Program-made: the position numbers and the translations under genes
NCBI GenBank assembly: GCA_017390825.1
Contig: JAFPAK010000058.1
Location: 1 to 64,000, forward strand
Reading direction: 5' to 3'
Source: Clostridia bacterium
GTDB lineage: Bacteria; Bacillota_A; Clostridia; Oscillospirales; Acutalibacteraceae
Length of the DNA: 64,000 bases
Shown here: one piece after another, positions 27,779 through 36,946 of the stretch
Layout: the number at the start of each line of letters is the position of its first letter
Position numbering within the stretch: position 1 is the stretch's first letter
Notes under the pieces: model-generated
Database searches by the model: none
What the model was told of the DNA's origin: nothing
What the model saw: only the letters and a program-made list of their open reading frames with translations

Positions 27779-27807
27779 AGTGTTGACGGTACGTTTACTT
27801 TTTATAC
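27779..27807 (-). promoter_or_regulatory. SigF-like (forespore) promoter of spoIIQ-like gene
   Basis: On the minus strand, GTATA (27803-27807), a 15-bp spacer, then GTCAACACT (27779-27787). The SigF consensus is GYATA-N15-GGNNANAHT; one position differs. spoIIQ is SigF-dependent in Bacillus. No good SigA promoter was found in its place. Confidence 0.55.
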
Positions 27808-27865
27808 AATATTTTTGAAAGTCAAAAAAGGTCAAACAGTTAATAAATTATTTACAAAATAACGC

Positions 27866-27894
27866 TTGACAATTTGTGCAAAGAGTGCTAAATT
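27866..27894 (+). promoter_or_regulatory. Promoter of the hrcA-grpE-dnaK-dnaJ operon
   Basis: TTGACA (27866-27871), 17-bp spacer, TAAATT (27889-27894). The -10 box overlaps a lone GAGTGCTAA (27883-27891), an extra copy of a CIRCE half-site. Confidence 0.6.
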
Positions 27895-27901
27895 ATAGGT
27901 G

Positions 27902-27928
27902 TTGGCACTCCAAGGAAAAGAGTGCTAA
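27902..27928 (+). promoter_or_regulatory. CIRCE element (HrcA operator)
   Basis: TTGGCACTC (27902-27910), 9-nt spacer, GAGTGCTAA (27920-27928). This is the HrcA operator TTAGCACTC-N9-GAGTGCTAA with one change in the left arm. It lies just downstream of the promoter, where bound HrcA blocks transcription. Confidence 0.93.
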
Positions 27929-27948
27929 ATGAAAAAGGAGTGATGAAA

Positions 27949-28998
27949 ATGCAGCTGAACAAACGCAACAGTGATATACTGTCAGCGGTTATCCGTGCAT
28001 ATATCATCACCGGTGAGCCTGTAGGTTCAAAGCAGTTACTTGAAACTGAGCCGCTCAACTGCTCATCTGCCACTATAAGAGCAAAAATGAGTGAGTTGTG
28101 TGAATTGGGTATGCTTAATCAGCCTCATACATCTGCAGGCAGAGTACCTACTGCAAAGGGCTACCGCTATTTTATCAGTGAGCTTATTAAAAATAATAAG
28201 CTTTCTGACGAGGATAAACGAATTATCGACTCGCTTATGCCGCAAAATATAACATCGCCTGACCGTCTTATTGATGCCGCTTGCAATGCGCTTGCCGATT
28301 ATACAGGCTGTGCCGCAATGCTGACTACCCCTTCCGACAAGCAATCGCTTATCAGCGAAATACGGTTGATAGATGTGGGGTATAATAAAGTAATGCTTGT
28401 GCTTATAGCATCAAACGGTATGATATCCAACAGTATCACACGGTGTGATGAAAATATACCGCCCGAAACGTTGTCAACGATAAATGAGATATTGAAGTCA
28501 CAGCTTATCGGCACGGTGCTTGAAGATTTCACACCTGCAGCAGCACAGAGTATGCTCGGATCATTCGGCAAATATGCATTGCTTACAGCACCTATTCTTG
28601 CGGCTTTATATGACGCTGCTGCTGATATCGCAAATTCCCGCATACATTTGAGTGGTGAAAGCTATTTAATATCACACCGTGAATTTGCAAACGCAAGAGC
28701 AACGGGAATATTAAAATTTCTCCACAGCAAGCGTGAAATGCTTTCTATCTTATCACAATTCCATGATGATATAAATGTGGTGCTTGGCAATGAAACCGGC
28801 GAAGCAGCGCTTACAAGTTCGGGAGTTGTGGCAACAAAATACTATATAGGTGGCAAGGAGCTTGGCAGTATTGGTATTTTAGGCCCAGACCGAATGGATT
28901 ATGAACATATTATTCCGGGGTTGTTGTATTTCCGCAAGGAATTCAGCAAAATGCTTTCCGCAAGTCTCGGAACAGATATAAGAAAGGATGCTGATTGA
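27949..28998 (+). CDS. hrcA: Heat-inducible transcription repressor HrcA
   Basis: Repressor of the class I heat-shock operon, acting at the CIRCE element directly upstream, so autoregulated. The 349-residue product begins with a winged-helix domain (ILSAVIRAYIITGEPVGSKQL, given in part; SSATIRAKMSELCELGML as the recognition region) and has the family's GRVPTAKGYRYF stretch and a GAF-like dimerisation half. The start at 27949 has GGAG 8 nt upstream; the ATG at 27943 is too close to it. First gene of hrcA-grpE-dnaK-dnaJ. Confidence 0.95.
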   Translation: MQLNKRNSDILSAVIRAYIITGEPVGSKQLLETEPLNCSSATIRAKMSELCELGMLNQPHTSAGRVPTAKGYRYFISELIKNNKLSDEDKRIIDSLMPQNITSPDRLIDAACNALADYTGCAAMLTTPSDKQSLISEIRLIDVGYNKVMLVLIASNGMISNSITRCDENIPPETLSTINEILKSQLIGTVLEDFTPAAAQSMLGSFGKYALLTAPILAALYDAAADIANSRIHLSGESYLISHREFANARATGILKFLHSKREMLSILSQFHDDINVVLGNETGEAALTSSGVVATKYYIGGKELGSIGILGPDRMDYEHIIPGLLYFRKEFSKMLSASLGTDIRKDAD

Positions 28999-29539
28999 TT
29001 TGGCAGAGAAAACAAAAAAGAAAAAGGACGAAAAGATTAAAGAGCCTGCTGTCGAAGCTACACAAGAAAATTCAGAAGCAACAGACGCTATTGCTGAAGA
29101 GCTCGAAGCAGTAAAGGCAGAATTGGAAAAAACAAAGGATATGCTTCTTCGCACCTGCGCTGAATTTGATAACTTCAAAAAGCGTGAGACTGCCAACCGT
29201 GACAAGACTGCAGCATATGTAAAGGGTGAAACTATCAAGGCACTGCTACCGAGCATCGATAATATCAACCGCTCACTTGCAGCAGATCCCGATTCTCCCG
29301 ACTATGCTAAAGGAGTGACCATGACTATCAAAGGTCTTACCGAAGCTCTTACAAAGCTCGGTCTTGAAGAGATAAACCCTGTTGGCGAAGAGTTCAATGT
29401 AGATATGCATCAGGCAGTAATGCGCGTAGAAGATGAATCTGTCGGTGCAAACATAATTACAGAGGTACTTCAGACCGGATACAAGCTCGGCGATAATGTA
29501 CTTCGTTACGCAATGGTAAAAGTCGCAAATTGCGATTAA
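28988..29539 (+). CDS. grpE: Nucleotide exchange factor GrpE
   Basis: Co-chaperone that releases ADP from DnaK. It has an acidic and Lys-rich N-terminal region, a predicted coiled coil (about residues 35-75) and the C-terminal beta domain with GLTEALTKLGLEEINPVGEEF and a final GYKLGDNVLRYAMVKV. The 183-residue form begins at ATG 28988 and overlaps the end of hrcA by 11 bp; a TTG at 29000 giving an AEKTKKKK N-terminus is an equally plausible start. Confidence 0.94.
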   Translation: MLIDLAEKTKKKKDEKIKEPAVEATQENSEATDAIAEELEAVKAELEKTKDMLLRTCAEFDNFKKRETANRDKTAAYVKGETIKALLPSIDNINRSLAADPDSPDYAKGVTMTIKGLTEALTKLGLEEINPVGEEFNVDMHQAVMRVEDESVGANIITEVLQTGYKLGDNVLRYAMVKVANCD

Positions 29540-29581
29540 TATATTAAACTTGATTTTTATTCTTGAAAGGAAGAATTTATT

Positions 29582-31405
29582 ATGGGAAAAATTATAGGTA
29601 TTGACCTTGGTACAACAAACTCTTGTGTTGCCGTTATCGAAGGTGGCGAGCCTGTCGTTATTGCTAACGCAGAAGGTGCAAGAACAACCCCTTCAGTAGT
29701 TGCTTTTTCAAAGAACGGCGACCGCATGGTAGGTCAAGTCGCAAAGCGTCAGGCTATCACAAATCCTGACAGAACAATTTCATCTATTAAGCGTGAAATG
29801 GGTACATCACATACTGTATCTGTTGACGGCAAAAACTATACTCCGCAGGAGATCTCAGCTATCATTCTCCAAAAGCTTAAGGCTGATGCCGAGGCTTATA
29901 TCGGTTCGCCTGTAACAGAAGCTGTAATCACAGTTCCGGCATACTTTACCGATGCACAGCGTCAAGCAACAAAAGATGCAGGTAAGATTGCAGGTCTTGA
30001 TGTTAAGCGTATCATCAACGAGCCTACTGCTGCTGCTCTTGCTTACGGTGTAAACAAGGAAAATGACCAGAAGGTAATGGTTTACGACCTTGGCGGCGGT
30101 ACTTTTGATGTATCTATCATCGAAATGGGTGATGGTGTTCAGGAAGTTCTTGCAACAGCAGGTAATAACCGACTCGGCGGCGACGACTTTGACAAGCGCA
30201 TTATGGACTATATCGTATCCGGCTTCAAGGCTGAAAGCGGTATTGATCTTTCAGGCGACAAGATGGCTATGCAGCGTGTGAAGGAAGCTGCTGAAAAGGC
30301 AAAAATCGACCTTTCAGGTGTAACTTCGGTTGATATCAATCTTCCGTTCATCTCAGCAGATGCAACAGGTCCGAAGCACTACGAAACAACTCTTACAAGA
30401 GCAAAGTTCAATGAGCTTACTGCTGATCTTGTTGAAGCTACAATGGGACCTGTTCGTCAGGCGCTTGCTGATTCAGGTCTTGAAAAATCAGAGATCAACA
30501 AGGTTCTTATGGTAGGCGGTTCAAGCCGTATCCCTGCCGTAAACGAAGCAATTAAGAACTTTATGGGCAAAGAGCCCTTCAAGGGAATCAACCCCGATGA
30601 GTGCGTTGCTATCGGTGCATGCATCCAGGGCGGCGTTCTTGGCGGTGATGTTAAGGGACTGCTTCTTCTTGATGTTACTCCGCTTTCACTCGGTATCGAA
30701 ACAATGGGCGGTATCAATACAAAGGTAATTGAAAGAAATACAACTATTCCGACACAGAAGAGCCAGATCTTCTCTACTGCCGCAGACGGTCAGACATCTG
30801 TTGAGGTTCATGTACTTCAGGGTGAACGTGAATTCGCAAAGGATAACAAAACACTCGGCGTATTCCATCTTGACGGTATTGCTCCTGCTCCCAGAGGTAT
30901 CCCCCAGATCGAAGTAACATTTGATATAGATGCTAACGGTATCGTGCATGTTTCTGCAAAGGATAAGGGCACAGGTAAGGAGCAGGCTATCACTATCACA
31001 TCAAGCACATCAATGTCAAAAGAGGATATTGAAAAGGCTGTTCACGACGCAGAACAGTACGCTGCTGAAGACAAAAAGCGTCGTGAAGAGGTAGATCTCC
31101 GCAACAACGCCGATCAAATGGTATATCAGGCTGAAAAGACTATCAACGATGCAGGTGACAAGCTTTCCGAGGAAGATAAAAACAGCGTAAAGACTGCAAG
31201 TGACGCTCTTAAAGAAGCTCTCAAGGGCACAGATACTGAGGCTATCAAGGCTAAACAAGAAGAATTGCAGAAGGCGATTTATGCAGTCGGTGAAAAGCTT
31301 TATCAGCAGCAGGCAGCACAGGGTCAAACACCGCCGACAGGTGACGCTGCAAATGGTGGTGATGACAGCAATGTATATGATGCTGAATTCACAGAAGATA
31401 AATAA
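29582..31405 (+). CDS. dnaK: Chaperone protein DnaK (Hsp70)
   Basis: ATP-dependent Hsp70 chaperone, 607 residues. Landmarks are [13 protein letters not shown] at the N-terminus, the phosphate-2 loop [11 protein letters not shown], the Lys/Ala-type [13 protein letters not shown], and a C-terminal lid ending in an acidic tail ([11 protein letters not shown]). AAAGGAAG precedes the ATG. Third gene of the CIRCE-controlled operon. Confidence 0.98.
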   Translation: MGKIIGIDLGTTNSCVAVIEGGEPVVIANAEGARTTPSVVAFSKNGDRMVGQVAKRQAITNPDRTISSIKREMGTSHTVSVDGKNYTPQEISAIILQKLKADAEAYIGSPVTEAVITVPAYFTDAQRQATKDAGKIAGLDVKRIINEPTAAALAYGVNKENDQKVMVYDLGGGTFDVSIIEMGDGVQEVLATAGNNRLGGDDFDKRIMDYIVSGFKAESGIDLSGDKMAMQRVKEAAEKAKIDLSGVTSVDINLPFISADATGPKHYETTLTRAKFNELTADLVEATMGPVRQALADSGLEKSEINKVLMVGGSSRIPAVNEAIKNFMGKEPFKGINPDECVAIGACIQGGVLGGDVKGLLLLDVTPLSLGIETMGGINTKVIERNTTIPTQKSQIFSTAADGQTSVEVHVLQGEREFAKDNKTLGVFHLDGIAPAPRGIPQIEVTFDIDANGIVHVSAKDKGTGKEQAITITSSTSMSKEDIEKAVHDAEQYAAEDKKRREEVDLRNNADQMVYQAEKTINDAGDKLSEEDKNSVKTASDALKEALKGTDTEAIKAKQEELQKAIYAVGEKLYQQQAAQGQTPPTGDAANGGDDSNVYDAEFTEDK

Positions 31406-31425
31406 TTGATTTTAATATTGCCCGT

Positions 31426-31447
31426 GCCCTCACCGCAAGGTGAGGGC
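31426..31447 (+). repeat. GC-rich hairpin with GNRA loop between dnaK and dnaJ
   Basis: Perfect 9-bp stem GCCCTCACC (31426-31434) with complement at 31439-31447 and a GCAA tetraloop. No U-tract follows, so it is unlikely to be a full terminator. It may limit dnaJ expression, mark an mRNA processing point or stabilise the dnaK message. Confidence 0.7.
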
Positions 31448-31491
31448 TTGTGGGGTGTTATACACATATTTTTTAGGGAGTTGTAACATAG

Positions 31492-32631
31492 ATGGCAGAT
31501 AAGCGGGACTATTATGAAGTGCTGGGAGTAGACAAAAGCGCCGATGAAGCCACAATTAAAAAAGCTTACCGTCAGGCAGCAAAGAAATACCATCCGGATC
31601 TTCATCCCGGTGATAAGGAAGCCGAGGAAAAATTCAAGGAAGTTAATGAAGCATATGAAGTATTGTCAGATGCTGACAAGAAATCACGCTATGACCAATT
31701 CGGTCATGCAGGCGTAGATCCTAATTTCGGCGCAGGCGGTGCCGGTGCCGGTTACGGAGATTTCGGCGGTTTCGGTGATATATTCTCCGATATTTTCGGT
31801 GGCTTCGGATTTGGCGGAGGTCAGCGCTCTAACCCCAATGCTCCGAAACGAGGTGCAGATACTCAAACACAGATATTCATTGAATTTGAAGAAGCCGCAA
31901 AAGGCTGTATCAAGGATGTCAAGGTATCGCATATCGAAAGCTGTCCCGACTGTAACGGAAGTGGCGCAAAAAGCGGAACATCTGTCAAGACCTGCGGTGA
32001 GTGTCACGGTACAGGTCAGGTTACAAGAATGCAGCGTACAATACTCGGTACTATGCAGACTCAAAGCGTATGTACTCGCTGTCAGGGTAAAGGAAAGATA
32101 ATTGAGACACCTTGTCAGAACTGCTCCGGCCGTGGCAGAATTAAAGTCACAAAAACACAGAAAGTCACAGTTCCTGCCGGTATTGATGACGGTCAGATGC
32201 TCAATGTACGCGGCGCAGGCGATGCTGGTATAAACGGCGGCCCTGCAGGTGATCTTCGAATTGAAGTTAATGTTCGTCCTCATCCAATCTATACCCGTAA
32301 GGGTTACGATGTTTACTGTGAAGTACCGATAACCTTCGTTCAGGCGGCGCTTGGTGCGGAGATAACCGTACCTACACTTGACGGCAAAGTAAAATTCAAG
32401 ATACATGAAGGCACACAGCCGGGTGATGAATTCAAGCTTGCTGGCAAAGGTATACAGCGTATCAACGCAAGTTCAAAGGGAAATCAGTATGTTAAAGTAA
32501 CGGTTGAAGTACCGAAGGATCTTTCAAAGCAGCAAAGAGAAGTACTGCGTGCCTTCGATGAAACAACTACTGAGAAAAACTACAAAAAACGCAAGGGATT
32601 CTTTGATAAACTCAAGGATATGTTCGATTAG
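31492..32631 (+). CDS. dnaJ: Chaperone protein DnaJ (Hsp40)
   Basis: Type I J-protein stimulating DnaK. The 379 residues show a J domain with the HPD motif ([11 protein letters not shown]), a Gly/Phe-rich linker (about 75-110), four zinc repeats ([32 protein letters not shown]) and the C-terminal substrate domain. It lies 86 bp after dnaK, with a hairpin in the gap. Confidence 0.98.
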   Translation: MADKRDYYEVLGVDKSADEATIKKAYRQAAKKYHPDLHPGDKEAEEKFKEVNEAYEVLSDADKKSRYDQFGHAGVDPNFGAGGAGAGYGDFGGFGDIFSDIFGGFGFGGGQRSNPNAPKRGADTQTQIFIEFEEAAKGCIKDVKVSHIESCPDCNGSGAKSGTSVKTCGECHGTGQVTRMQRTILGTMQTQSVCTRCQGKGKIIETPCQNCSGRGRIKVTKTQKVTVPAGIDDGQMLNVRGAGDAGINGGPAGDLRIEVNVRPHPIYTRKGYDVYCEVPITFVQAALGAEITVPTLDGKVKFKIHEGTQPGDEFKLAGKGIQRINASSKGNQYVKVTVEVPKDLSKQQREVLRAFDETTTEKNYKKRKGFFDKLKDMFD

Positions 32632-32699
32632 TATGTCTATTTCCTCCTTTTTATCAAATATTCTTGCAATTTCAATGCATAAATTATAAAAATTCACAA

Positions 32700-32728
32700 T
32701 TTACTTTTTAATGATATAGTTTTATAAT
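32700..32728 (+). promoter_or_regulatory. Possible promoter of nfnAB
   Basis: TTTACT (32700-32705), 17-bp spacer, TATAAT (32723-32728). The -10 box touches the left arm of the terminator described next, so the transcript would start inside the hairpin. Confidence 0.4.
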
Positions 32729-32760
32729 AGAAAGGTAAGTTTCTTACCTTTCTATTTTTA
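32728..32760 (+). terminator. Intrinsic terminator of the dnaK operon
   Basis: Perfect 12-bp stem TAGAAAGGTAAG (32728-32739), TTT loop, complement at 32743-32754, then TTTTTA. Confidence 0.8.
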
Positions 32761-32787
32761 TAAAAATCAAAAAAGGTGATACCTAAA

Positions 32788-33642
32788 ATGTATAAGATAG
32801 TAAAAAAACAACAGCTTAATGACAATGTTGTACTGATGGAGATCGAAGCTCCGCTGGTTGCAAAAAAGGCACAGCCCGGACAGTTTATAATCCTTCGTGT
32901 TGACGAAGAGGGTGAGCGTATTCCCCTCACCGTTGCCGGATACGACAGAGAAAAAGGTTATGTCCGCATTATATTCCAGATAGTAGGCGGAACGACCAAA
33001 AAATTAAGCAACAAGGAATGCGGAGAGTATATAAAAGATTTTGTTGGCCCGCTCGGTACCGCAACAAAAGTAGAAGGTCTAAAAAAAGTATGTATTGTTG
33101 GCGGCGGAGTAGGTTGCGCTATTGCATTGCCTATTGCACAGAAGCTTAATGAAATGGGCTGTGATGTAACATCTATCATTGGATTCCGTTCAAAAGATAT
33201 CGTTATTCTTGAAGATGAGTTCCGAGCAGCATCAAGCCGCACCGTTGTTATGACTGATGACGGATCATACGGCAGACAAGGCAATGTTTGCGTACCGCTC
33301 AATGAGATGTTTGAAAGCGGCGAGACGTTTGATGAAATAATCACTATAGGTCCGCTTATTATGATGAAATTTGTTGTTGCAGCGGCAAAGCCGACAGGTA
33401 TCCCCTGCACAGTTTCAATGAATCCTATTATGATCGACGGTACTGGCATGTGCGGTGGTTGTCGTCTAACACTTAATCAGGACGGCAAGCGTGTTACCAA
33501 ATTCGCTTGCGTTGACGGACCCGATTTCAACGGATACGAGGTCGATTTTGATGAGGCTATGAGCCGAAACGCTATGTACCGTGATTTTGAGCACCACGCA
33601 TATGAGGACGCTTGCAATCTCTTTAACAAGGAGGTACATTAA
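32788..33642 (+). CDS. nfnA: NfnA: ferredoxin-NADP+ oxidoreductase FAD/[2Fe-2S] subunit
   Basis: Small subunit of the electron-bifurcating NADH-dependent reduced ferredoxin:NADP+ oxidoreductase, formerly annotated as sulfide dehydrogenase or dihydroorotate dehydrogenase electron-transfer subunit. The 284-residue protein has a ferredoxin-reductase-type FAD domain (RIPLTVAGYD), an NAD-binding GGGVGCAIALPIA and the C-terminal [2Fe-2S] motif GMCGGCRL with a further FACVDGPDF. The start at 32788 has AAGG upstream; a GTG at 32776 overlaps that site. Followed 2 bp later by nfnB. Confidence 0.88.
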   Translation: MYKIVKKQQLNDNVVLMEIEAPLVAKKAQPGQFIILRVDEEGERIPLTVAGYDREKGYVRIIFQIVGGTTKKLSNKECGEYIKDFVGPLGTATKVEGLKKVCIVGGGVGCAIALPIAQKLNEMGCDVTSIIGFRSKDIVILEDEFRAASSRTVVMTDDGSYGRQGNVCVPLNEMFESGETFDEIITIGPLIMMKFVVAAAKPTGIPCTVSMNPIMIDGTGMCGGCRLTLNQDGKRVTKFACVDGPDFNGYEVDFDEAMSRNAMYRDFEHHAYEDACNLFNKEVH

Positions 33643-33644
33643 TT

Positions 33645-35066
33645 ATGCCTAAGAACAATATGTCACCAAATAAAAATCCTATGCCGTCACAGGAGCCGGC
33701 TGTTCGTGCCAAAAACTTTCTTGAAGTTGCGACCGGTTATTCAGAGGAAACTGCAATTGATGAGGCATTGCGTTGCCTTAACTGCAAAAATATGCCTTGC
33801 GTCAACGGATGCCCCGTTAATATACATATACCCGAATTCATTGCGAAGATCAAAGAGGGCGATTTTGAAGAAGCATATAAGATAATCAATAAGTCATCTT
33901 CCCTTCCTGCTGTTTGCGGTAGAGTATGTCCGCAGGAAACACAATGCGAAAGCAAATGCGTTCGAGGTATAAAGGGTGAGCCGGTGGGCATCGGCAGACT
34001 TGAGCGTTTCGTTGCTGATTGGCATAATGCTCATTCAGATAAAGCGCCGGAAACAGCACCGTCAAACGGACACCGTGTAGCAGTAGTTGGTTCAGGACCA
34101 TCAGGTCTTACCTGTGCCGGCGATCTCGCTAAAAAAGGCTATAAGGTCACTGTATTTGAGGCGTTGCATACCGCAGGTGGTGTGCTTGTGTACGGTATTC
34201 CCGAATTCCGTTTGCCTAAAGCTATCGTTCAAAAAGAGGTGGACAACTTAATCGCAATGGGTGTGGATATCGAAACAAATGTAGTTATCGGTAAAACACT
34301 CACTGTTGACGAATTGTTTGAAGATGGATTTGAAGCTGTTTTTATCGGTTCAGGAGCGGGTCTCCCGAACTTTATGAATATTCCCGGCGAAGGCTATAAA
34401 GGTGTATATTCCGCTAACGAGTTCTTAACAAGAAGCAATCTCATGAAGGCTTACCTTGACAGTCCCGTTACCCCCATTATGAAGGGCGGCAAGGTAGCAG
34501 TTGTAGGCGGCGGTAATGTTGCTATGGACGCTGCAAGAACTGCACTCCGTCTTGGCGCTGAAAAGGTATATATAGTATATCGTCGTTCAATGGAGGAATT
34601 GCCTGCACGCCGTGAAGAAGTCGAACACGCAATGGAGGAAGGCATCGAGTTTATGCTGCTTAACAATCCGGTTGAGATCCTCGGCTATGAAAATCCTGAT
34701 GATAAGCGCGATCCGAAAAACGGTTTTGTGACTGGTATGAAGTGTATCAGAATGGAGCTTGGCGAGCCGGATGAAAGAGGCCGTCGCAGACCCGTTGAAA
34801 TAGAGGGCAGCGAATTTGTGCTTGATGTTGATACCGTTATTATTTCGATTGGTACTTCTCCTAATCCGCTTATAAAATCTACCACTGAGGGACTTGAAGT
34901 AAACAAACGAGGCGGCATTATTGTTGAAGAGCAGACCGGAGCAACCACTAAGGAAGGCGTATATGCCGGTGGTGACGCTGTAACAGGTGCTGCAACAGTT
35001 ATTTCTGCAATGGGTGCAGGAAAAACTGCGGCAAGCGCAATCGACGAATATCTAAAAAACAAATAA
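33645..35066 (+). CDS. nfnB: NfnB: NADPH/FAD/[4Fe-4S] subunit (GltA-type)
   Basis: Large subunit paired with NfnA, 473 residues, homologous to the small subunit of glutamate synthase (GltD). The N-terminus has the two-cluster Cys arrangement (CLNCKNMPCVNGCPVNIHIP and CGRVCPQETQCESKCV), then FAD-binding VVGSGPSGLTCAGDLA and NADPH-binding VVGGGNVAMDAARTALRLG. The close pairing with nfnA, and the absence of a glutamate synthase large subunit here, favour Nfn transhydrogenase over GltD. A true split glutamate synthase occurs separately at 61.7 kb. Confidence 0.88.
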   Translation: MPKNNMSPNKNPMPSQEPAVRAKNFLEVATGYSEETAIDEALRCLNCKNMPCVNGCPVNIHIPEFIAKIKEGDFEEAYKIINKSSSLPAVCGRVCPQETQCESKCVRGIKGEPVGIGRLERFVADWHNAHSDKAPETAPSNGHRVAVVGSGPSGLTCAGDLAKKGYKVTVFEALHTAGGVLVYGIPEFRLPKAIVQKEVDNLIAMGVDIETNVVIGKTLTVDELFEDGFEAVFIGSGAGLPNFMNIPGEGYKGVYSANEFLTRSNLMKAYLDSPVTPIMKGGKVAVVGGGNVAMDAARTALRLGAEKVYIVYRRSMEELPARREEVEHAMEEGIEFMLLNNPVEILGYENPDDKRDPKNGFVTGMKCIRMELGEPDERGRRRPVEIEGSEFVLDVDTVIISIGTSPNPLIKSTTEGLEVNKRGGIIVEEQTGATTKEGVYAGGDAVTGAATVISAMGAGKTAASAIDEYLKNK

Positions 35067-35073
35067 TACGCTT

Positions 35074-35106
35074 AAACCGCTCAAATTTTGAGCGGTTTTT
35101 GTTTAC
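35074..35106 (+). terminator. Intrinsic terminator of nfnAB
   Basis: 11-bp stem AAACCGCTCAA (35074-35084) with its complement at 35088-35098, then TTTTGTTT. Confidence 0.8.
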
Positions 35107-35122
35107 AAAGTTGTTATTTTAA

Positions 35123-35151
35123 TTGACATATGCTTTATTAAATAATATACT
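35123..35151 (+). promoter_or_regulatory. SigA promoter of the L,D-transpeptidase gene
   Basis: TTGACA (35123-35128), 17-bp spacer, TATACT (35146-35151). Confidence 0.8.
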
Positions 35152-35173
35152 AAACTAACAAAGGAGAAAGCAT

Positions 35174-36106
35174 ATGAAACATTTTAAAATATTTTCAACA
35201 CTCATCATCCTTGTGCTTATACTTACATCCTGTACATACACAAAAGAAGTTCCCAATATTACTGTTAAGGAAAATTCTGCCGTAATCACAACCGCGGCAA
35301 CGACTACTGCAACAGCAGTAACAACAACTGCCTCAACAACTACTATTACCAAGACAACTACTATTGTCAAAACAACTGCAATAAGTGTTACGCCAATAGA
35401 AAAAACTATGTACGTAACGGCGGCTTTGAATGTACGCAAAGGGCCTTCAACCGATTATGAAAAATTAGGACAGTTTAGTATTGGCGATAGTGTCAACGTA
35501 ACAGGTATTACGGGTAATTGGTATAGAGTTGAATATGACGGCAATGTCGGATTCTGCTTTGCCGATTATCTTACTGAAATAAAACCTGCAATAGCAACTG
35601 TAAACCAAAATCCGTATCTTATTAAGGTTAACCGCCTTCAGAATATCGTCACAGTTTACTCAAAAGATGAAAGCGGCAAATATACATTGCCTTATAAAGC
35701 AATGACTTGTTCGGTTGGAAAAAACAACGGTACTCCTACCGGTACATTCACTACTACTGATAAATACACTTGGCGATTGCTCGTCGGAGGTGTTTACGGA
35801 CAATATGCGACACGCATAACAGGCTCGATACTTTTTCACTCTGTTCCTTATTTCTCGCAGGACAAGTCTGATCTTGAATACGAGGAATACAACAAGCTTG
35901 GCGAGGCTGCATCGCTCGGCTGCGTACGACTTTCAGTAATCGATGCTAAATGGATATATGACAATTGCCCAAGTGGTACGACAGTCATAATTTATGATTC
36001 TGCCAATACCGAGCCTATTATACCGAGCAAACCAATCACAATTGATATTCAAAGTCCGAACAGAGGATGGGATCCAACAGATCCCGACAAAAATAATCCA
36101 TGGTAA
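35174..36106 (+). CDS. L,D-transpeptidase lipoprotein with SH3 domain
   Basis: A 310-residue exported lipoprotein. The signal peptide ends in a lipobox (LTSC, Cys20), followed by a Thr-rich linker (about residues 35-75), a bacterial SH3 domain (about 80-135, LNVRKGPSTDYEKLG) and a YkuD catalytic domain with the active-site motif SLGCVRLS near residue 250 and an upstream ILFHSVPYF. YkuD enzymes form 3-3 peptidoglycan crosslinks or attach proteins to the wall. AAAGGAG precedes the ATG. Monocistronic. The Thr-rich linker style matches the 3D-domain and SpoIIQ-like proteins in this window. Confidence 0.93.
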   Translation: MKHFKIFSTLIILVLILTSCTYTKEVPNITVKENSAVITTAATTTATAVTTTASTTTITKTTTIVKTTAISVTPIEKTMYVTAALNVRKGPSTDYEKLGQFSIGDSVNVTGITGNWYRVEYDGNVGFCFADYLTEIKPAIATVNQNPYLIKVNRLQNIVTVYSKDESGKYTLPYKAMTCSVGKNNGTPTGTFTTTDKYTWRLLVGGVYGQYATRITGSILFHSVPYFSQDKSDLEYEEYNKLGEAASLGCVRLSVIDAKWIYDNCPSGTTVIIYDSANTEPIIPSKPITIDIQSPNRGWDPTDPDKNNPW

Positions 36107-36113
36107 AAGAAAT

Positions 36114-36145
36114 ATGCCGGGAGTCTTTTTTAAGACTTCCGGCAT
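36114..36145. terminator. Bidirectional convergent terminator
   Basis: ATGCCGG and AGTCTT (36114-36127) pair with AAGACT and CCGGCAT (36132-36145) around a TTTT loop, with one mismatch. It serves the L,D-transpeptidase gene and the leftward zinc-ribbon operon. Confidence 0.8.
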
Positions 36146-36162
36146 TTTATTCAGCTTATATA

Positions 36163-36933
36163 TTAATAGAAGAGATCATACATATCATAAGAGCTGAAAG
36201 CATTTGACATTACATCTACCATGCTCCATGAGAAAAATACTAATGCTAAAACAAGGCAGATAACCAAAGCTACCATAAATATACCTGCAACGATTGCCAT
36301 TGCCCATGTTTTATTTGCTGCATCGCCAAGTGAAACACGGATATCGCCAAGATATACAACAAGCAGATATGCAATGCTGAATACAACAAAGAACATACCA
36401 AACCACATTGAAATAAGCGAAGCGATTGCTGTTACGATATATAAGCATGAAAGCATGAGCGAATGAACCGAAAACTCTATGTATGAGTCAAGTAAAGCTT
36501 CTTTTGCGCTTATACCCTTGTTAAATATCTTCTTAACAAGGAATGAGGACATTACATAGAATCCGCCTACTGTGATTGTCATTACCAAAGCAAAAACGAA
36601 TGATATGCCGAAATTGAATGTGTTATAGAAGAACAAATTCATAATCAAAAGTGCAAGGAAGAATGTACCTGAAAGGATAGTTGCAAGCGCCCAATCCTTC
36701 TCTTTCTTTGCAATATCGGCAATTCTTTTGGAGTTATTCCAATATGAAAGGAAGATGGTGGGGAAATTCTTGAATGCGAGTACAAATTTGTTCGGCTTTG
36801 CCGGTGTTGCCGGCGCTGCTGCCTGATAGGGATTTACCGGCTGTTGTACAGGCTGAACCGGAGTTGCAGGCTGCTGACAGCTGCAAACCTCATTATCCTC
36901 TAACTGTTTTCCGCAATACTTACAAAACTTCAT
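36163..36933 (-). CDS. Zinc-ribbon, Yip1-like membrane protein
   Basis: A 256-residue membrane protein of uncertain function. The N-terminus has a zinc ribbon (CKYCGKQLEDNEVCSC), then a Pro/Gln-rich linker (about 20-45), and about five membrane helices in the rest, resembling the Yip1/YIP1-family layout. Many transmembrane residues are aromatic (the C-terminal SYDMYDLFY is notable). It begins 13 bp after the partner gene upstream and shares its Cys-motif/Pro-linker design, which suggests that the two act together. Confidence 0.65.
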   Translation of the reverse strand: MKFCKYCGKQLEDNEVCSCQQPATPVQPVQQPVNPYQAAAPATPAKPNKFVLAFKNFPTIFLSYWNNSKRIADIAKKEKDWALATILSGTFFLALLIMNLFFYNTFNFGISFVFALVMTITVGGFYVMSSFLVKKIFNKGISAKEALLDSYIEFSVHSLMLSCLYIVTAIASLISMWFGMFFVVFSIAYLLVVYLGDIRVSLGDAANKTWAMAIVAGIFMVALVICLVLALVFFSWSMVDVMSNAFSSYDMYDLFY

Positions 36934-36946
36934 AATAAATTACTCC

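Noticed and set aside
27841..27860. WalR-like half-site near the SpoIIQ-like gene
   Set aside because: A single TGTAAA on the minus strand with no properly spaced partner.
31684..32406. Long minus-strand ORF (240 codons) opposite dnaJ
   Set aside because: It is a shadow of the dnaJ frame: no ribosome site, low-complexity Thr/Cys-rich translation and complete overlap with a certain gene.
35101..35120. Second WalR box before the L,D-transpeptidase gene
   Set aside because: Only isolated TGTWAH-like hexamers on opposite strands occur (TTTACA, TGTTAT), without the direct N5 spacing.
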